Shown: positions 33,049-41,773 of the stretch, piece by piece | Layout of the letters: every line of letters starts with the position of its first letter | How positions within the stretch are numbered: the stretch's first letter is position 1 | Assembly (NCBI GenBank): GCA_024233545.1 | Contig: JACKPL010000013.1 | Location: 1-41,856, forward strand | Direction: 5' to 3' | From: a bacterium | Lineage (GTDB): Bacteria > Auribacterota > Auribacteria > Auribacterales > Auribacteraceae | DNA: 41,856 nt | Notes under the pieces: generated by a model | Database searches by the model: none | Told to the model about the DNA's origin: nothing | The model's input: only the letters and a program-made list of their open reading frames with translations | Program-made: the position numbers and the translations under genes

Positions 33049-33178
33049 AGTATAAACGTGCAACAAACCCAACACACAATACGGAGGCGCCTATGATCAA
33101 TTAACCCTTTGGCGGTGGTGGAAAATACAAAAAATGTTCAGGCATGGATGTCTGAACGCAAGCTCCAAGGAGGAAACC

Positions 33179-33985
33179 ATGGGAGATTTAGCACGAGTAA
33201 ACACAAACGTAGCGGCATTGCGTGCATTCCAAACGTTAACTGACATTAACGACAAAATCGTCAAAACACAGGAACGTATCTCGACCGGTAGAACCGTCAA
33301 CCGCGCTTCAGACAGCCCGTCGGATTATTTTATCTCGCGGACACTGGAACGGCAGATTAACTCTGTTCAGCGGAAAAACGATAATATCGAACGCGGTATA
33401 AACTTCCTGCAAACCAATGACAGCCGCTTGGCACAAGTTGCAAATATTCTTATCGAAATGAGCGACCTTGCCAATCAGGCAAACAGTATTGCAGTAACGT
33501 CTGCGGAAAAACAGGCAATACAGCAAGACCTCTCACAGCTCAGCCTTGAAGTACAGAATATTCTTCAGAGCGGCGTGAGTGCACGGCTGTACACCGGTTT
33601 TACGCTGGGCGGATTAAGCAATGTCAGTTTAACCGGAAACCTGACGTCAAGCCCGCTCAGTTCCCTAACGCTTAATGGGTCTAACATCAGCGTAACAGGA
33701 ACTACGAGTGAATTGACAACAACCATTACAAACATTGACAACGCGCTTAATGTAATCCTCCAAGACGAGGAACGAATCGGTTCGTTTATAAAACGCTTGG
33801 AAGTTGAGGTAGATGTCAACGAAGTTGAAGAAACGAACTTAAAAGCGACGCTTAGTTCGGTGCAGGATGCTGATCTGGCTGAACAACAGCTTGAATTGAC
33901 TAAGCTGAGTATTCTGCAACAAGCATCGTTAGCAATGTTGGCTCAGGCAAATGCCGCGCCGCAATCAGTATTGAGCTTGTTCTAA
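33179..33985 (+). CDS. Flagellin 8
   Basis: A 268-aa flagellin of the same C-terminal type as flagellin 7, with its own N-terminal variant (INDKIVKTQERISTGRTVNRAS) and SLEVQNILQSGVSARLYTGF. The C-terminal helix reads VEETNLKATLSSVQDADLAEQQ. I use ATG 33179, with AAGGAGG about 7 nt upstream, over ATG 33134. It lies only 130 nt after flagellin 7, the shortest gap in the cluster; this gap has a CGGAGG (33082-33087) followed by a four-codon frame ATG ATC AAT TAA (33093-33104). A hairpin AATCACAT/ATGTGATT (34012-34031) lies after its stop. Confidence 0.96.
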   Translation: MGDLARVNTNVAALRAFQTLTDINDKIVKTQERISTGRTVNRASDSPSDYFISRTLERQINSVQRKNDNIERGINFLQTNDSRLAQVANILIEMSDLANQANSIAVTSAEKQAIQQDLSQLSLEVQNILQSGVSARLYTGFTLGGLSNVSLTGNLTSSPLSSLTLNGSNISVTGTTSELTTTITNIDNALNVILQDEERIGSFIKRLEVEVDVNEVEETNLKATLSSVQDADLAEQQLELTKLSILQQASLAMLAQANAAPQSVLSLF

Positions 33986-34052
33986 TCACCCTAACTGGAA
34001 TTGGAGTTAAAAATCACATCTGGATGTGATTAGCCGTTCCAAGGAGGGGATT

Positions 34053-34382
34053 ATGGCACTGTTCAATAAGGACCCTGTCGCTCTCAATAAAGAGTGGCAG
34101 AACACATTGTGTAGAGTGGTTGCTCAATCATCGCTCGACAAATTCTGGAACGCAGACGACTTTAACCGCGAGGAAAAAGAAGCTCTGCGCCAAATGTGTG
34201 AAATGTCTCAGGCGCTTCACATAGGCACGAAAGAATCGAGCGGTTACACACAGGATGCCGATGATTTGAATATGCTTGCTTCAAAACAGCATACCGCATG
34301 GTTCAATCATCTGGCGGCGGTTCATAACGACATCGACTTTATGAAAGCCGCCGAGATTATGGACAATCTCGGTACTCTGTAA
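34053..34382 (+). CDS. Hypothetical 109-aa protein closing the flagellin cluster
   Basis: A soluble, mostly helical protein of no family I recognise, starting MALFNKDPVALNKEWQNTL and ending MKAAEIMDNLGTL. It contains two Cys (LCRVV, QMCEM) and several Trp. I prefer ATG 34053, with AAGGAGGGGATT directly upstream, to ATG 34026. It follows flagellin 8 by 67 nt in the same direction and ends at a strong terminator, so it is probably the last gene of the flagellin unit. A flagellin chaperone, regulator or assembly factor is the natural guess from position, but no FliS, FlaF, FlaG or FlbT signature is visible to me. Confidence 0.7.
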   Translation: MALFNKDPVALNKEWQNTLCRVVAQSSLDKFWNADDFNREEKEALRQMCEMSQALHIGTKESSGYTQDADDLNMLASKQHTAWFNHLAAVHNDIDFMKAAEIMDNLGTL

Positions 34383-34417
34383 CACAGAACAGTGAGTCGT
34401 AAACTCTCACATAACCC

Positions 34418-34459
34418 ATGGGGAGACAGGGGTAAAACCCTGCCTCCCCATATTTTTTA
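34418..34459 (+). terminator. Strong intrinsic terminator of the flagellin cluster
   Basis: ATGGGGAG (34418-34425) pairs with CTCCCCAT (34444-34451) and CAGGG with CCCTG inside, with one A-C mismatch and a six-base loop, followed by ATTTTTTAT. It lies 36 nt after the 109-aa gene and is the only classic T-tailed terminator I see in the cluster. Confidence 0.88.
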
Positions 34460-34529
34460 TTGCATCATTTCAGGAGGCAGTTTACACTATAAAAAACAAT
34501 GGTTCCTCTAACCTTTTTTAGGTATTGCC

Positions 34530-36434
34530 GTGCCGTGGAAAAAACGCATCCAGAATAAAGCCGATGGGCGGTCTTTTAGCAAATTTGACCTGTTTTTTGA
34601 ACAAAACGGAATTGCCATTTTTCTCTGTCTCGGCATTTTATTCCGGATTTATTGGATATTCTGTTCCCCCTGCGAGTATAATGCCGATTCGAGTATCATC
34701 TATCTTATGGGAAAACACATTTTACATACCGGGGACTTCCCTCTTTTTAATTATGGGCAAGCATATATGAGCGCTTTCACATCGTATGCTTTAGCATTCT
34801 TTTTCCTCATTTTCGGAATTGGCGAATTGGCGATAAAAATGTGTGCCATAACATTCAGTGTCATTTTTTATGTACTCCTGATTCTTATGATCAACTCTGT
34901 AATAAACCGAAAAACCGCTTTGTGGGCGGCATTTTATTCTGTTGTTTTTCCCATCAATTTTTATTTTATTCCTCTTGAATACAACCTTTTTATGATTGCC
35001 GGCATACTGTTTTTATGGATACTGGCACACTATCTCATTAAAAAAGACCGGTTTTCCGCAGTTCGCGTTGCAGTACTGGGAATCATAGCGGGAACAGGAT
35101 GGTACTTCCATCCGCTTTTCTGTTATTTTCTTGTTCTGTTTTTTGTCGTAATGGCAATACGAATCCTCTTTATCACAACACGCAGGCTCAGAGTTTTCGA
35201 AGAATTTCTTATAGGATGCGCCTGCTTTCTAATCGGCAGTATCCCTTATTGGTACGGTTTATATACTCTCCATGGATTGCATGACCCATTCAACGCTTTC
35301 CAAATCAAAAAAATTACATACGCCGCAGAAATGGCACAGACACTCGCACGCACACTTCCTTCTTTTTTAGTTGCGAATACCGGTACACAATTAACCCAAT
35401 TTATTGCACTGTTGGTATACATGAGCGTTATTACCATCAGTTTATTTTCACTTAAATCAACCATTCGGAAATGGAAACATGGGTATTTCAGGGCACGCCT
35501 GCTGTTTCAATTCTTATTTGTAATCGTGCTGATTCTCTTTTCCAGCCACACATCTGCAAAAGATGCCGCGGCTTTCCGTTATTTAGCTCCGCTTATCATC
35601 GTATGGCCTGTGCTTATTGCCGATGTTTTAGAAAAAATACCTTTGCAGATGCAGTACGTCAAATATATCCTCGCCGGACTGTTTCTGCTCCATAATACCT
35701 ATAGTGTGTACACCTATAACCCACAGCCTAACAATCTGCCGACGCTTATCAGCTCTATTCAAAAAAACGGAATAGAACAAGGGTTCACCGATTATGAAAA
35801 CGCCTATAAAATGGTTTTTTTATCGAACGAAATATTGACTGTTTCACCATTCTGGGGCGTTGACCGCTACATTTCCTATACACATAATATCATGAAATCC
35901 CCCAACAAATTTTATTTGTTCGACCGGAATAATCATACTCAAAATGAACGTTACGAAAAATTTTTAACCGCTTTAGACATCGCAGGCATAACATATCAGG
36001 AAGAACAGTTCGATACTTTTGTTATGATACATACGCTCATTTACGAATCGGAGGGTATGCGCATTCCGGTACGCTATTTCAGCCCTATTTTCATCCATCC
36101 AAATGAAAAATCTCCGCATCAACAACCGGAAGACGATTCGCAAATCTTTGAGTTTCCCCTCGCTTTGCCCGCAGGAGAATACAGCATCATTACCTCAGTA
36201 ACCGGAAGTTATTCGCCTGACATTAACCTTGACTACCCCACTGCGGAATTTGCACTGATTGATATTCAAAGTGATGCCCTCATCGGCAAATCCCGATGCA
36301 CCAACGGTGATTTTCAAGTGAACCCCGTAAAGTCCCTTCGTTTTAAAATATTACATAAATCGTCTTCGCCCGTTTTATTCCATTATTCCATGGAAAACGA
36401 ATCATTTGTGCCGAAATATTTGATTATCTTGTAA
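34530..36434 (+). CDS. GT-C/GT39-like polytopic membrane glycosyltransferase
   Basis: A 634-aa protein read from GTG 34530 (CCG TGG AAA follow); the ribosome binding site is weak (TTTAGGT), so the start is uncertain. A basic N terminus leads into roughly ten to twelve hydrophobic segments over residues 27-400, followed by a soluble C-terminal part of about 230 residues. The first outer loop has CEYNADSSIIYLMGKHIL and GDFPLFNYGQAYMSAFTSYA, resembling the acidic first loop of PMT/ArnT-like GT-C enzymes that use lipid-linked sugars. Substrate and acceptor are unknown. Its place after the flagellin cluster hints at filament or surface glycosylation, but the terminator before it separates the transcripts. 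Confidence 0.72.
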   Translation: MPWKKRIQNKADGRSFSKFDLFFEQNGIAIFLCLGILFRIYWIFCSPCEYNADSSIIYLMGKHILHTGDFPLFNYGQAYMSAFTSYALAFFFLIFGIGELAIKMCAITFSVIFYVLLILMINSVINRKTALWAAFYSVVFPINFYFIPLEYNLFMIAGILFLWILAHYLIKKDRFSAVRVAVLGIIAGTGWYFHPLFCYFLVLFFVVMAIRILFITTRRLRVFEEFLIGCACFLIGSIPYWYGLYTLHGLHDPFNAFQIKKITYAAEMAQTLARTLPSFLVANTGTQLTQFIALLVYMSVITISLFSLKSTIRKWKHGYFRARLLFQFLFVIVLILFSSHTSAKDAAAFRYLAPLIIVWPVLIADVLEKIPLQMQYVKYILAGLFLLHNTYSVYTYNPQPNNLPTLISSIQKNGIEQGFTDYENAYKMVFLSNEILTVSPFWGVDRYISYTHNIMKSPNKFYLFDRNNHTQNERYEKFLTALDIAGITYQEEQFDTFVMIHTLIYESEGMRIPVRYFSPIFIHPNEKSPHQQPEDDSQIFEFPLALPAGEYSIITSVTGSYSPDINLDYPTAEFALIDIQSDALIGKSRCTNGDFQVNPVKSLRFKILHKSSSPVLFHYSMENESFVPKYLIIL

Positions 36435-36545
36435 AACAAGTACCGCCCTATCTGGCACATGACGCAAACGATTGTGTGACATTTTGACTCATATCCTCAA
36501 TCACACCGTGAAAATAAATGATTTTTTTGATCTTACTATTTCGAA

Positions 36546-36573
36546 TTGTATCTATATACATAACTGGTATAAA
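36546..36573 (+). promoter_or_regulatory. Sigma-70-type promoter for htpX (and clpB)
   Basis: TTGTAT (36546-36551), a 16-nt spacer ending TGG (extended -10) and TATAAA (36568-36573) lie about 38 nt before ATG 36611. Further upstream, GTGTGA and TCACAC (36474-36507) form a spaced inverted repeat that could be an operator. Confidence 0.5.
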
Positions 36574-36610
36574 ATGTGTTTAAAGAATAAAACATGAAAG
36601 GAATAAATAC

Positions 36611-37441
36611 ATGAATACTCTTAAAACAGCGTTACTATTAGGATTATTAAGCATCCTGCTTATTTATACGGGAGGATTTATCGGCGGCAGTCAAGGGGCA
36701 ACTATTTTTTTCCTTATCGCGCTCGCTATGAATTTTTCCAGTTATTGGTGGAGCGACAAAATTGTACTCGCCATGTATCGAGCACAGCCTATCGAAGAAA
36801 AATCCGCACCGGAATTGTTCCGCATGGTACAGTCTCTAACAGATAATGCAGGGATTCCTATGCCGCGTTTGTATCTGATTCCCGACATGCGCCCGAATGC
36901 GTTTGCCACAGGGCGCAATCCGAACAATGCAGTGGTTGCAGTTACCCAAGGCATTTTGAAGATGCTGAACACAGAAGAACTCAAGGGAGTCATCGCGCAT
37001 GAATTAAGCCACATAAAAAACCGCGACATCCTCATCGGTTCAGTTGCGGCTACTATCGCGGCAACGATTACATTGCTTGCACGAGTAGTCGGCTATTCCG
37101 CAATGTTCGGTGGCGGGAACGATCGGCGCGAAGGCGGAAACCCTCTGCTGATGATGATCCTTGCCCCTATTGCGGCAATGATTATCCAGATGGCTGTCTC
37201 GCGGTCACGCGAGTTTCAGGCAGACGCCAGCGCGGCACAACTTATCGGATCGCCTAACGGGCTTGCCAGCGCATTGCGCAAACTTGAAATATCTGCACAA
37301 ACGTATCCGATGCATGGCGGTTCTTCCTCAACAGCACATTTATTTATTGTAAATCCATTCCGTTCTTCTCTGTTTCAAAATCTGTTCAGTACACATCCTT
37401 CAACTGAAGAACGGATAAAACGTTTACTAGCAGTACATTGA
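36611..37441 (+). CDS. htpX: Protease HtpX (M48 zinc metalloprotease)
   Basis: A 276-aa inner-membrane protease that degrades misfolded membrane proteins. Two N-terminal hydrophobic segments (about residues 5-22 and 26-44) precede the catalytic domain. The zinc motif is VIAHELSHIKNRD (H130, E131, H134) and the third ligand is in SREFQADASAAQ (E201). Two more membrane segments lie between them (about 142-165 and 178-197), as in other HtpX proteins. AAAGGA precedes the ATG. clpB starts 13 nt after its stop, so the two stress genes are probably co-transcribed from the promoter at 36546-36573. Confidence 0.95.
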   Translation: MNTLKTALLLGLLSILLIYTGGFIGGSQGATIFFLIALAMNFSSYWWSDKIVLAMYRAQPIEEKSAPELFRMVQSLTDNAGIPMPRLYLIPDMRPNAFATGRNPNNAVVAVTQGILKMLNTEELKGVIAHELSHIKNRDILIGSVAATIAATITLLARVVGYSAMFGGGNDRREGGNPLLMMILAPIAAMIIQMAVSRSREFQADASAAQLIGSPNGLASALRKLEISAQTYPMHGGSSSTAHLFIVNPFRSSLFQNLFSTHPSTEERIKRLLAVH

Positions 37442-37454
37442 GAAAGGCATTACT

Positions 37455-40049
37455 ATGCGGTTCGACCGGTTGACACAAAAATCTCAAGAAGCAGTACAGA
37501 CGGCACAGCAATCCTTGCGCAAGTACGGGCATCAGGAACTTACCAGCGCACACTTGCTTAAAGCTTTTGCAGAACAACCTGAAGGAATTGTAAGCGAAAT
37601 CGTCAAGCAACTGCGCATGGAGCCGGCAAAAATTCTCGACTCGATTCAAAAACAGCTCATGCGGATTCCGAAAGTGCATTCCGATTCGACGCAATTATAT
37701 ATCGCCGCAGAACTGCAAACCGTTTTTGACCGTGCAGAAAAAGAGGCAAAAAACCTCCATGACGAGTTTATAAGCGCAGAACACTTTTTACTCGCTATGT
37801 CAAACGATACCGATTGCACAGCGCATCGTATTCTTGCGGAATGCAGTATTACAACTGATAAAATTAGAGAAGTCTTAAAACCGATTCGCGGCGCACAACG
37901 GGTAACAGACCAAAACCCCGAATCAAAATATCAAGCGCTTGTTCGGTACGGAAAAAACCTTAACGGATTAGCGAACGCAGGAAAACTCGATCCAGTCATA
38001 GGGCGCGACGACGAAATACGGCGGGTTATGCAGGTTTTGTCGCGCCGCACGAAAAATAATCCTCTGTTAATCGGAGAACCGGGCGTAGGTAAAACCGCCA
38101 TCGTTGAAGGATTAGCACTCCGTATGGTAAGCGGCGACGTACCGGATGGGCTCAAAGACAAAATGCTCTTCGCCCTTGATTTGGGTGCGCTGGTTGCCGG
38201 CGCAAAGTTCCGCGGAGAATTTGAAGAACGCCTCAAGGCGGTTTTAAGCGAAATCGAAGCGGCAGACGGCAAAATAATCCTGTTCATCGACGAGCTCCAT
38301 ACGCTTGTCGGAGCAGGAGCGGCGGAAGGCTCGATGGACGCATCAAACATGCTCAAACCGAAATTGGCGCGCGGCGAACTGCGCTGTATCGGCGCTACCA
38401 CTCTCGACGAATACCGTAAATACATAGAAAAAGACGCCGCACTCGAACGGCGGTTTCAGCCGGTGCTCGTCGATGCACCCAGCATCGAAGACACCATATC
38501 GATTCTGCGCGGGTTAAAAGAAAAATACGAAGTGCATCACGGCGTGAGGATTACAGACAACGCTCTCATTCAAGCGGCGGTTCTCTCCGACCGTTATATC
38601 TCAGACCGTTTTTTGCCGGATAAAGCCATCGACCTGATCGACGAAGCCGCATCTTCACTGCGCATTGAAATTGACAGCATGCCGACCGAAATCGATGAAA
38701 TCCAACGCAAAGTTATGCAACTCGAAATCGAACAGCAAGCATTATCGAAAGAAAAAGACACCGCGTCAAAACAGCGGCTGGAAAAGCTCAACGAGGAACT
38801 CAAATGTTCCAAAGAAACGCTTGCCGCCCTCAAGCTCCGCTGGCAAGGCGAAAAGAAAGTTATCGAAGACATCCGCTCTATAAAACAACAGATTGAACAG
38901 CTTCATACGCAAGAACAAAACTACGAACGCCAAGGCGACCTCGAAAAAGTTGCACAAATCAGGTACGGGTCTCTGCCGGCTCTCCATAAACAGCTTGAAG
39001 GGAAAAACAACCAGCTCTTAGCCCTGCAAAAAGAATCAACAATGCTCAAAGAAGAAATCGACTCGGCAGATATCGCACACATCGTTTCAAAATGGACAGG
39101 CATACCGGTATCAAACATTCTTGCAAGCGAACTTGAAAAATTAGTCTCTATGGAAGAACATCTCAAAAAAAGAGTCATCGGACAAGACGATGCCGTTGAA
39201 CTGGTGTCAAACGCCATTCGCCGTGCACGCGCCGATATTCAAGACCCGAACCGCCCTATCGGATCGTTTATTTTTCTCGGACCGACAGGCGTCGGCAAAA
39301 CCGAACTTGCCCGCACCTTGGCGGAATTCATGTTCAATGACGACAAAGCAATGATTCGAATCGACATGAGCGAATATATGGAAAAACATTCCGTAGCTCG
39401 CCTCGTCGGCGCACCGCCGGGATATGTAGGTTACGAGGAAGGCGGACAACTCACCGAACAAATAAGGCGCCATCCATATTCTATCGTTCTCTTCGACGAA
39501 ATCGAAAAAGCGCATCATGATGTCTTTAATATTCTTCTGCAAATTCTTGACGACGGTCGCCTTACCGACAGCAAAGGACGCACTGTCGATTTCAAGAATT
39601 CGGTACTTATTATGACTTCGAATATCGGATCGGATACCATTCACGAAATGCAGGGGATGCCTTCAGCTGACATTAAACAGCGTGTCATGAACCAGATGAA
39701 CGCTTATTTCCGCCCTGAATTTTTAAACCGGATTGACGAGATTATCCTGTTCAACGCGCTGACAAAGGAAAACATAAAAGCGATTATCGATATTCAGTTA
39801 ATCATGCTTGACGCTCGCCTGCGCGCTAAAAAGATTTATATCTCGCTTGAGGAGAACGTGAAAGATTTCCTCGCGGAAACCGCGTTCGATGCCGTGTACG
39901 GCGCGCGCCCGTTGAAACGAGCGATACAGCGCGACATACTCAATCCGCTTGCCATGGAACTGCTCAAAGGGACAATCGCCGAGAACACCCGTGTTTCAGT
40001 GTGCATGAAAAACGGTTCCATCGGTTTCGAATATTCCGCGCTCGAATAA
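37455..40049 (+). CDS. clpB: Disaggregase ClpB
   Basis: An 864-aa AAA+ chaperone that, with the DnaK system, pulls proteins out of aggregates. The N-terminal Clp repeat domain spans about 1-145. The first ATPase has Walker A GEPGVGKT (207-214) and Walker B ILFIDE (275-280). The coiled-coil middle domain that distinguishes ClpB from ClpA/ClpC runs about 400-530 (rich in Glu, Lys, Gln). The second ATPase has Walker A GPTGVGKT (609-616) and Walker B IVLFDEIEKAH. Length is normal. The start MRFDRLTQKSQEAVQ is standard, preceded by GAAAGG. It follows htpX in an apparent two-gene heat-shock unit. Confidence 0.97.
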   Translation: MRFDRLTQKSQEAVQTAQQSLRKYGHQELTSAHLLKAFAEQPEGIVSEIVKQLRMEPAKILDSIQKQLMRIPKVHSDSTQLYIAAELQTVFDRAEKEAKNLHDEFISAEHFLLAMSNDTDCTAHRILAECSITTDKIREVLKPIRGAQRVTDQNPESKYQALVRYGKNLNGLANAGKLDPVIGRDDEIRRVMQVLSRRTKNNPLLIGEPGVGKTAIVEGLALRMVSGDVPDGLKDKMLFALDLGALVAGAKFRGEFEERLKAVLSEIEAADGKIILFIDELHTLVGAGAAEGSMDASNMLKPKLARGELRCIGATTLDEYRKYIEKDAALERRFQPVLVDAPSIEDTISILRGLKEKYEVHHGVRITDNALIQAAVLSDRYISDRFLPDKAIDLIDEAASSLRIEIDSMPTEIDEIQRKVMQLEIEQQALSKEKDTASKQRLEKLNEELKCSKETLAALKLRWQGEKKVIEDIRSIKQQIEQLHTQEQNYERQGDLEKVAQIRYGSLPALHKQLEGKNNQLLALQKESTMLKEEIDSADIAHIVSKWTGIPVSNILASELEKLVSMEEHLKKRVIGQDDAVELVSNAIRRARADIQDPNRPIGSFIFLGPTGVGKTELARTLAEFMFNDDKAMIRIDMSEYMEKHSVARLVGAPPGYVGYEEGGQLTEQIRRHPYSIVLFDEIEKAHHDVFNILLQILDDGRLTDSKGRTVDFKNSVLIMTSNIGSDTIHEMQGMPSADIKQRVMNQMNAYFRPEFLNRIDEIILFNALTKENIKAIIDIQLIMLDARLRAKKIYISLEENVKDFLAETAFDAVYGARPLKRAIQRDILNPLAMELLKGTIAENTRVSVCMKNGSIGFEYSALE

Positions 40050-40123
40050 CTCAGCTCAGCAGAGGCATATTTTTGCGAAGATAAATGACATAGTATTTAT
40101 GTCACCTATCAGTGATATTTCGT

Positions 40124-41773
40124 CTAAAATATGTTTTTCTTAAGTATTAGATTTCCTTTTACTGCTTCGCCGGAAACCCATCGGTTGAGGGGCGTGCGCG
40201 AACCGCCTGAAGAAAAGTTCTTTGCGGTAATCCACCAGATATACCACGTATCGCTATCGGATTCTTTCAGCGGTACGGCAAATTTGAACTCCTGCCACTT
40301 ATAGTTCCATGTGGTTTCGGTGCCTGACATTGTTACGTTGCCTCCAAACACCTCTGCGTCATCTATTTCTATTTCGCTCTCAGTGCGTTCACGTTCGACA
40401 ATTTCGCTGGCGGTTAAGACGATTGTGCCGTGCTCGCCGTATTCATAATTAGGGTTTTCAAGTATCTCTTGAGCAATGGCAAGCATCTTTTTGTCTTTAG
40501 ATTTCGGTTCAGGCAATCGAGACGCTTCGAGAGCGGCATCGCGTTTTTCCATAAATTCTTTTTTTGCCCGTTCGATTTTTTCAGCCATTGCCAACGCATC
40601 GCTCGGATCGCGGTTCAAAGCTTTTTCTAAGTAGACTGCGGATTGAGCAATAGCACTGTTTTCATCATACCATTTTAAAGCTTCTTCTTCGGCTCCTTCG
40701 CCAATAAAAAGCCATTGTTTATCGCCGGACGGATCGTCTTGAAAACGAGTGCCAAGTTCCTGCTCGATCTGAGTCAGCCTATTTTTAAGGTTCTCCGCCA
40801 TAACGCCATATGCGTTTTCTACATTTCCGATCATATCGGATGCGTTTCTTTTTAACCGGTCGATATCTTTCGAATCGTACGGCGACCCTGTTTGAGGAGT
40901 GCCCGGGTTATCAGGCAGATATGCGATGGGAGCAATCTGGGCAAGCTGTGTGAGGTTATGTTCTGCAACTGTCCGTGCATTGCCAGCGGCTTGGATCCAT
41001 TGATTCGCGTCTTCCTCGCTGAATGGAATGGCAAGCGGCTGAGGCACAGCATAGGTTCGGTTGTTCTCCTCCATCGTTGCCAACCGTTGTTGCACATCGC
41101 CTAGCTGAGCCAGCTGTTCCTTGGCGCGTTCGTATTCTGCGGAAAGTTTTTGGCGGAGTGCATCATATTCTGCTTGTGCGGTTTTTACGTCCGGATCGTC
41201 TATTTGCGGATAGCGGCTTAACGCTTCTTCAAATTGCTGTAGCCCTTTTTGATATGAGGCGACTTCGTCTGGGTCTTGGAGCGTCGACGGGCCGGTGGTA
41301 TTCAGTCCGTTTTTCACGCTTTCCATATCGCGTGCCAGTTTTTTGACGCGCACCCGTTCGCCCGATACAAGAGGCGCAATGGTGTCATTAGATGGTGACA
41401 TCGTTTCTACCGTACCGCTTTCCTGTTGAGGCGATGCAGTTGCGCTTTGAGTGTCTGCGGGTTGAACGGAAGTGGGCTGAAGAAACGTTTCGAGTTGTGC
41501 TTTCAGTGCAAGATACCGCTGATTGACTGCCTGCCACGACGGATCGGATTGGTTATCTGATTCCTGTAAACGCGCATACGATATGTTGAGCAGGTTTAGA
41601 ATGCGTTGAGCGTTGGAACGGCGTGCGGGTGTCAATCCGTTTGTCTGCTGTTCGAAGCGCGCAATATCCGCCTCTGCGTTTCTGATTACTGTATCGACTG
41701 CGTCGGAGGCGCACGGTGCGCTCATAAGCCACAAGGCGGCAACGAGAAATGCCATTCTTTGAAAATGTTTCAT
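40124..41773 (-). CDS. Secreted coiled-coil protein, unknown function
   Basis: A 549-aa protein I cannot assign. A signal peptide (MKHFQRMAFLVAALWLMSAPC, probable cut after ASDA) is followed by long helical, Glu/Gln-rich stretches (about 30-120, 150-240 and 300-440) separated by a Ser/Thr/Pro/Gln-rich linker near 100-140. The last about 90 residues are beta-like, with many Trp and Tyr (TTWNYKWQEFKFAVP, DTWYIWWITAKNF). This suggests a periplasmic or surface structural protein with a compact C-terminal domain. AGGAG lies 7 nt before ATG 41773. It converges with clpB, 74 nt apart; that gap has a TGACATA/TATGTCA hairpin (40086-40104) without a T-run. Confidence 0.75.
   Translation of the reverse strand: MKHFQRMAFLVAALWLMSAPCASDAVDTVIRNAEADIARFEQQTNGLTPARRSNAQRILNLLNISYARLQESDNQSDPSWQAVNQRYLALKAQLETFLQPTSVQPADTQSATASPQQESGTVETMSPSNDTIAPLVSGERVRVKKLARDMESVKNGLNTTGPSTLQDPDEVASYQKGLQQFEEALSRYPQIDDPDVKTAQAEYDALRQKLSAEYERAKEQLAQLGDVQQRLATMEENNRTYAVPQPLAIPFSEEDANQWIQAAGNARTVAEHNLTQLAQIAPIAYLPDNPGTPQTGSPYDSKDIDRLKRNASDMIGNVENAYGVMAENLKNRLTQIEQELGTRFQDDPSGDKQWLFIGEGAEEEALKWYDENSAIAQSAVYLEKALNRDPSDALAMAEKIERAKKEFMEKRDAALEASRLPEPKSKDKKMLAIAQEILENPNYEYGEHGTIVLTASEIVERERTESEIEIDDAEVFGGNVTMSGTETTWNYKWQEFKFAVPLKESDSDTWYIWWITAKNFSSGGSRTPLNRWVSGEAVKGNLILKKNIF

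Noticed and set aside
25244..33985. Site-specific inversion or recombinase-driven flagellin switching
   Set aside because: All eight genes face the same way, all are intact with their own ribosome binding sites, and I see no recombinase gene or flanking inverted repeats.
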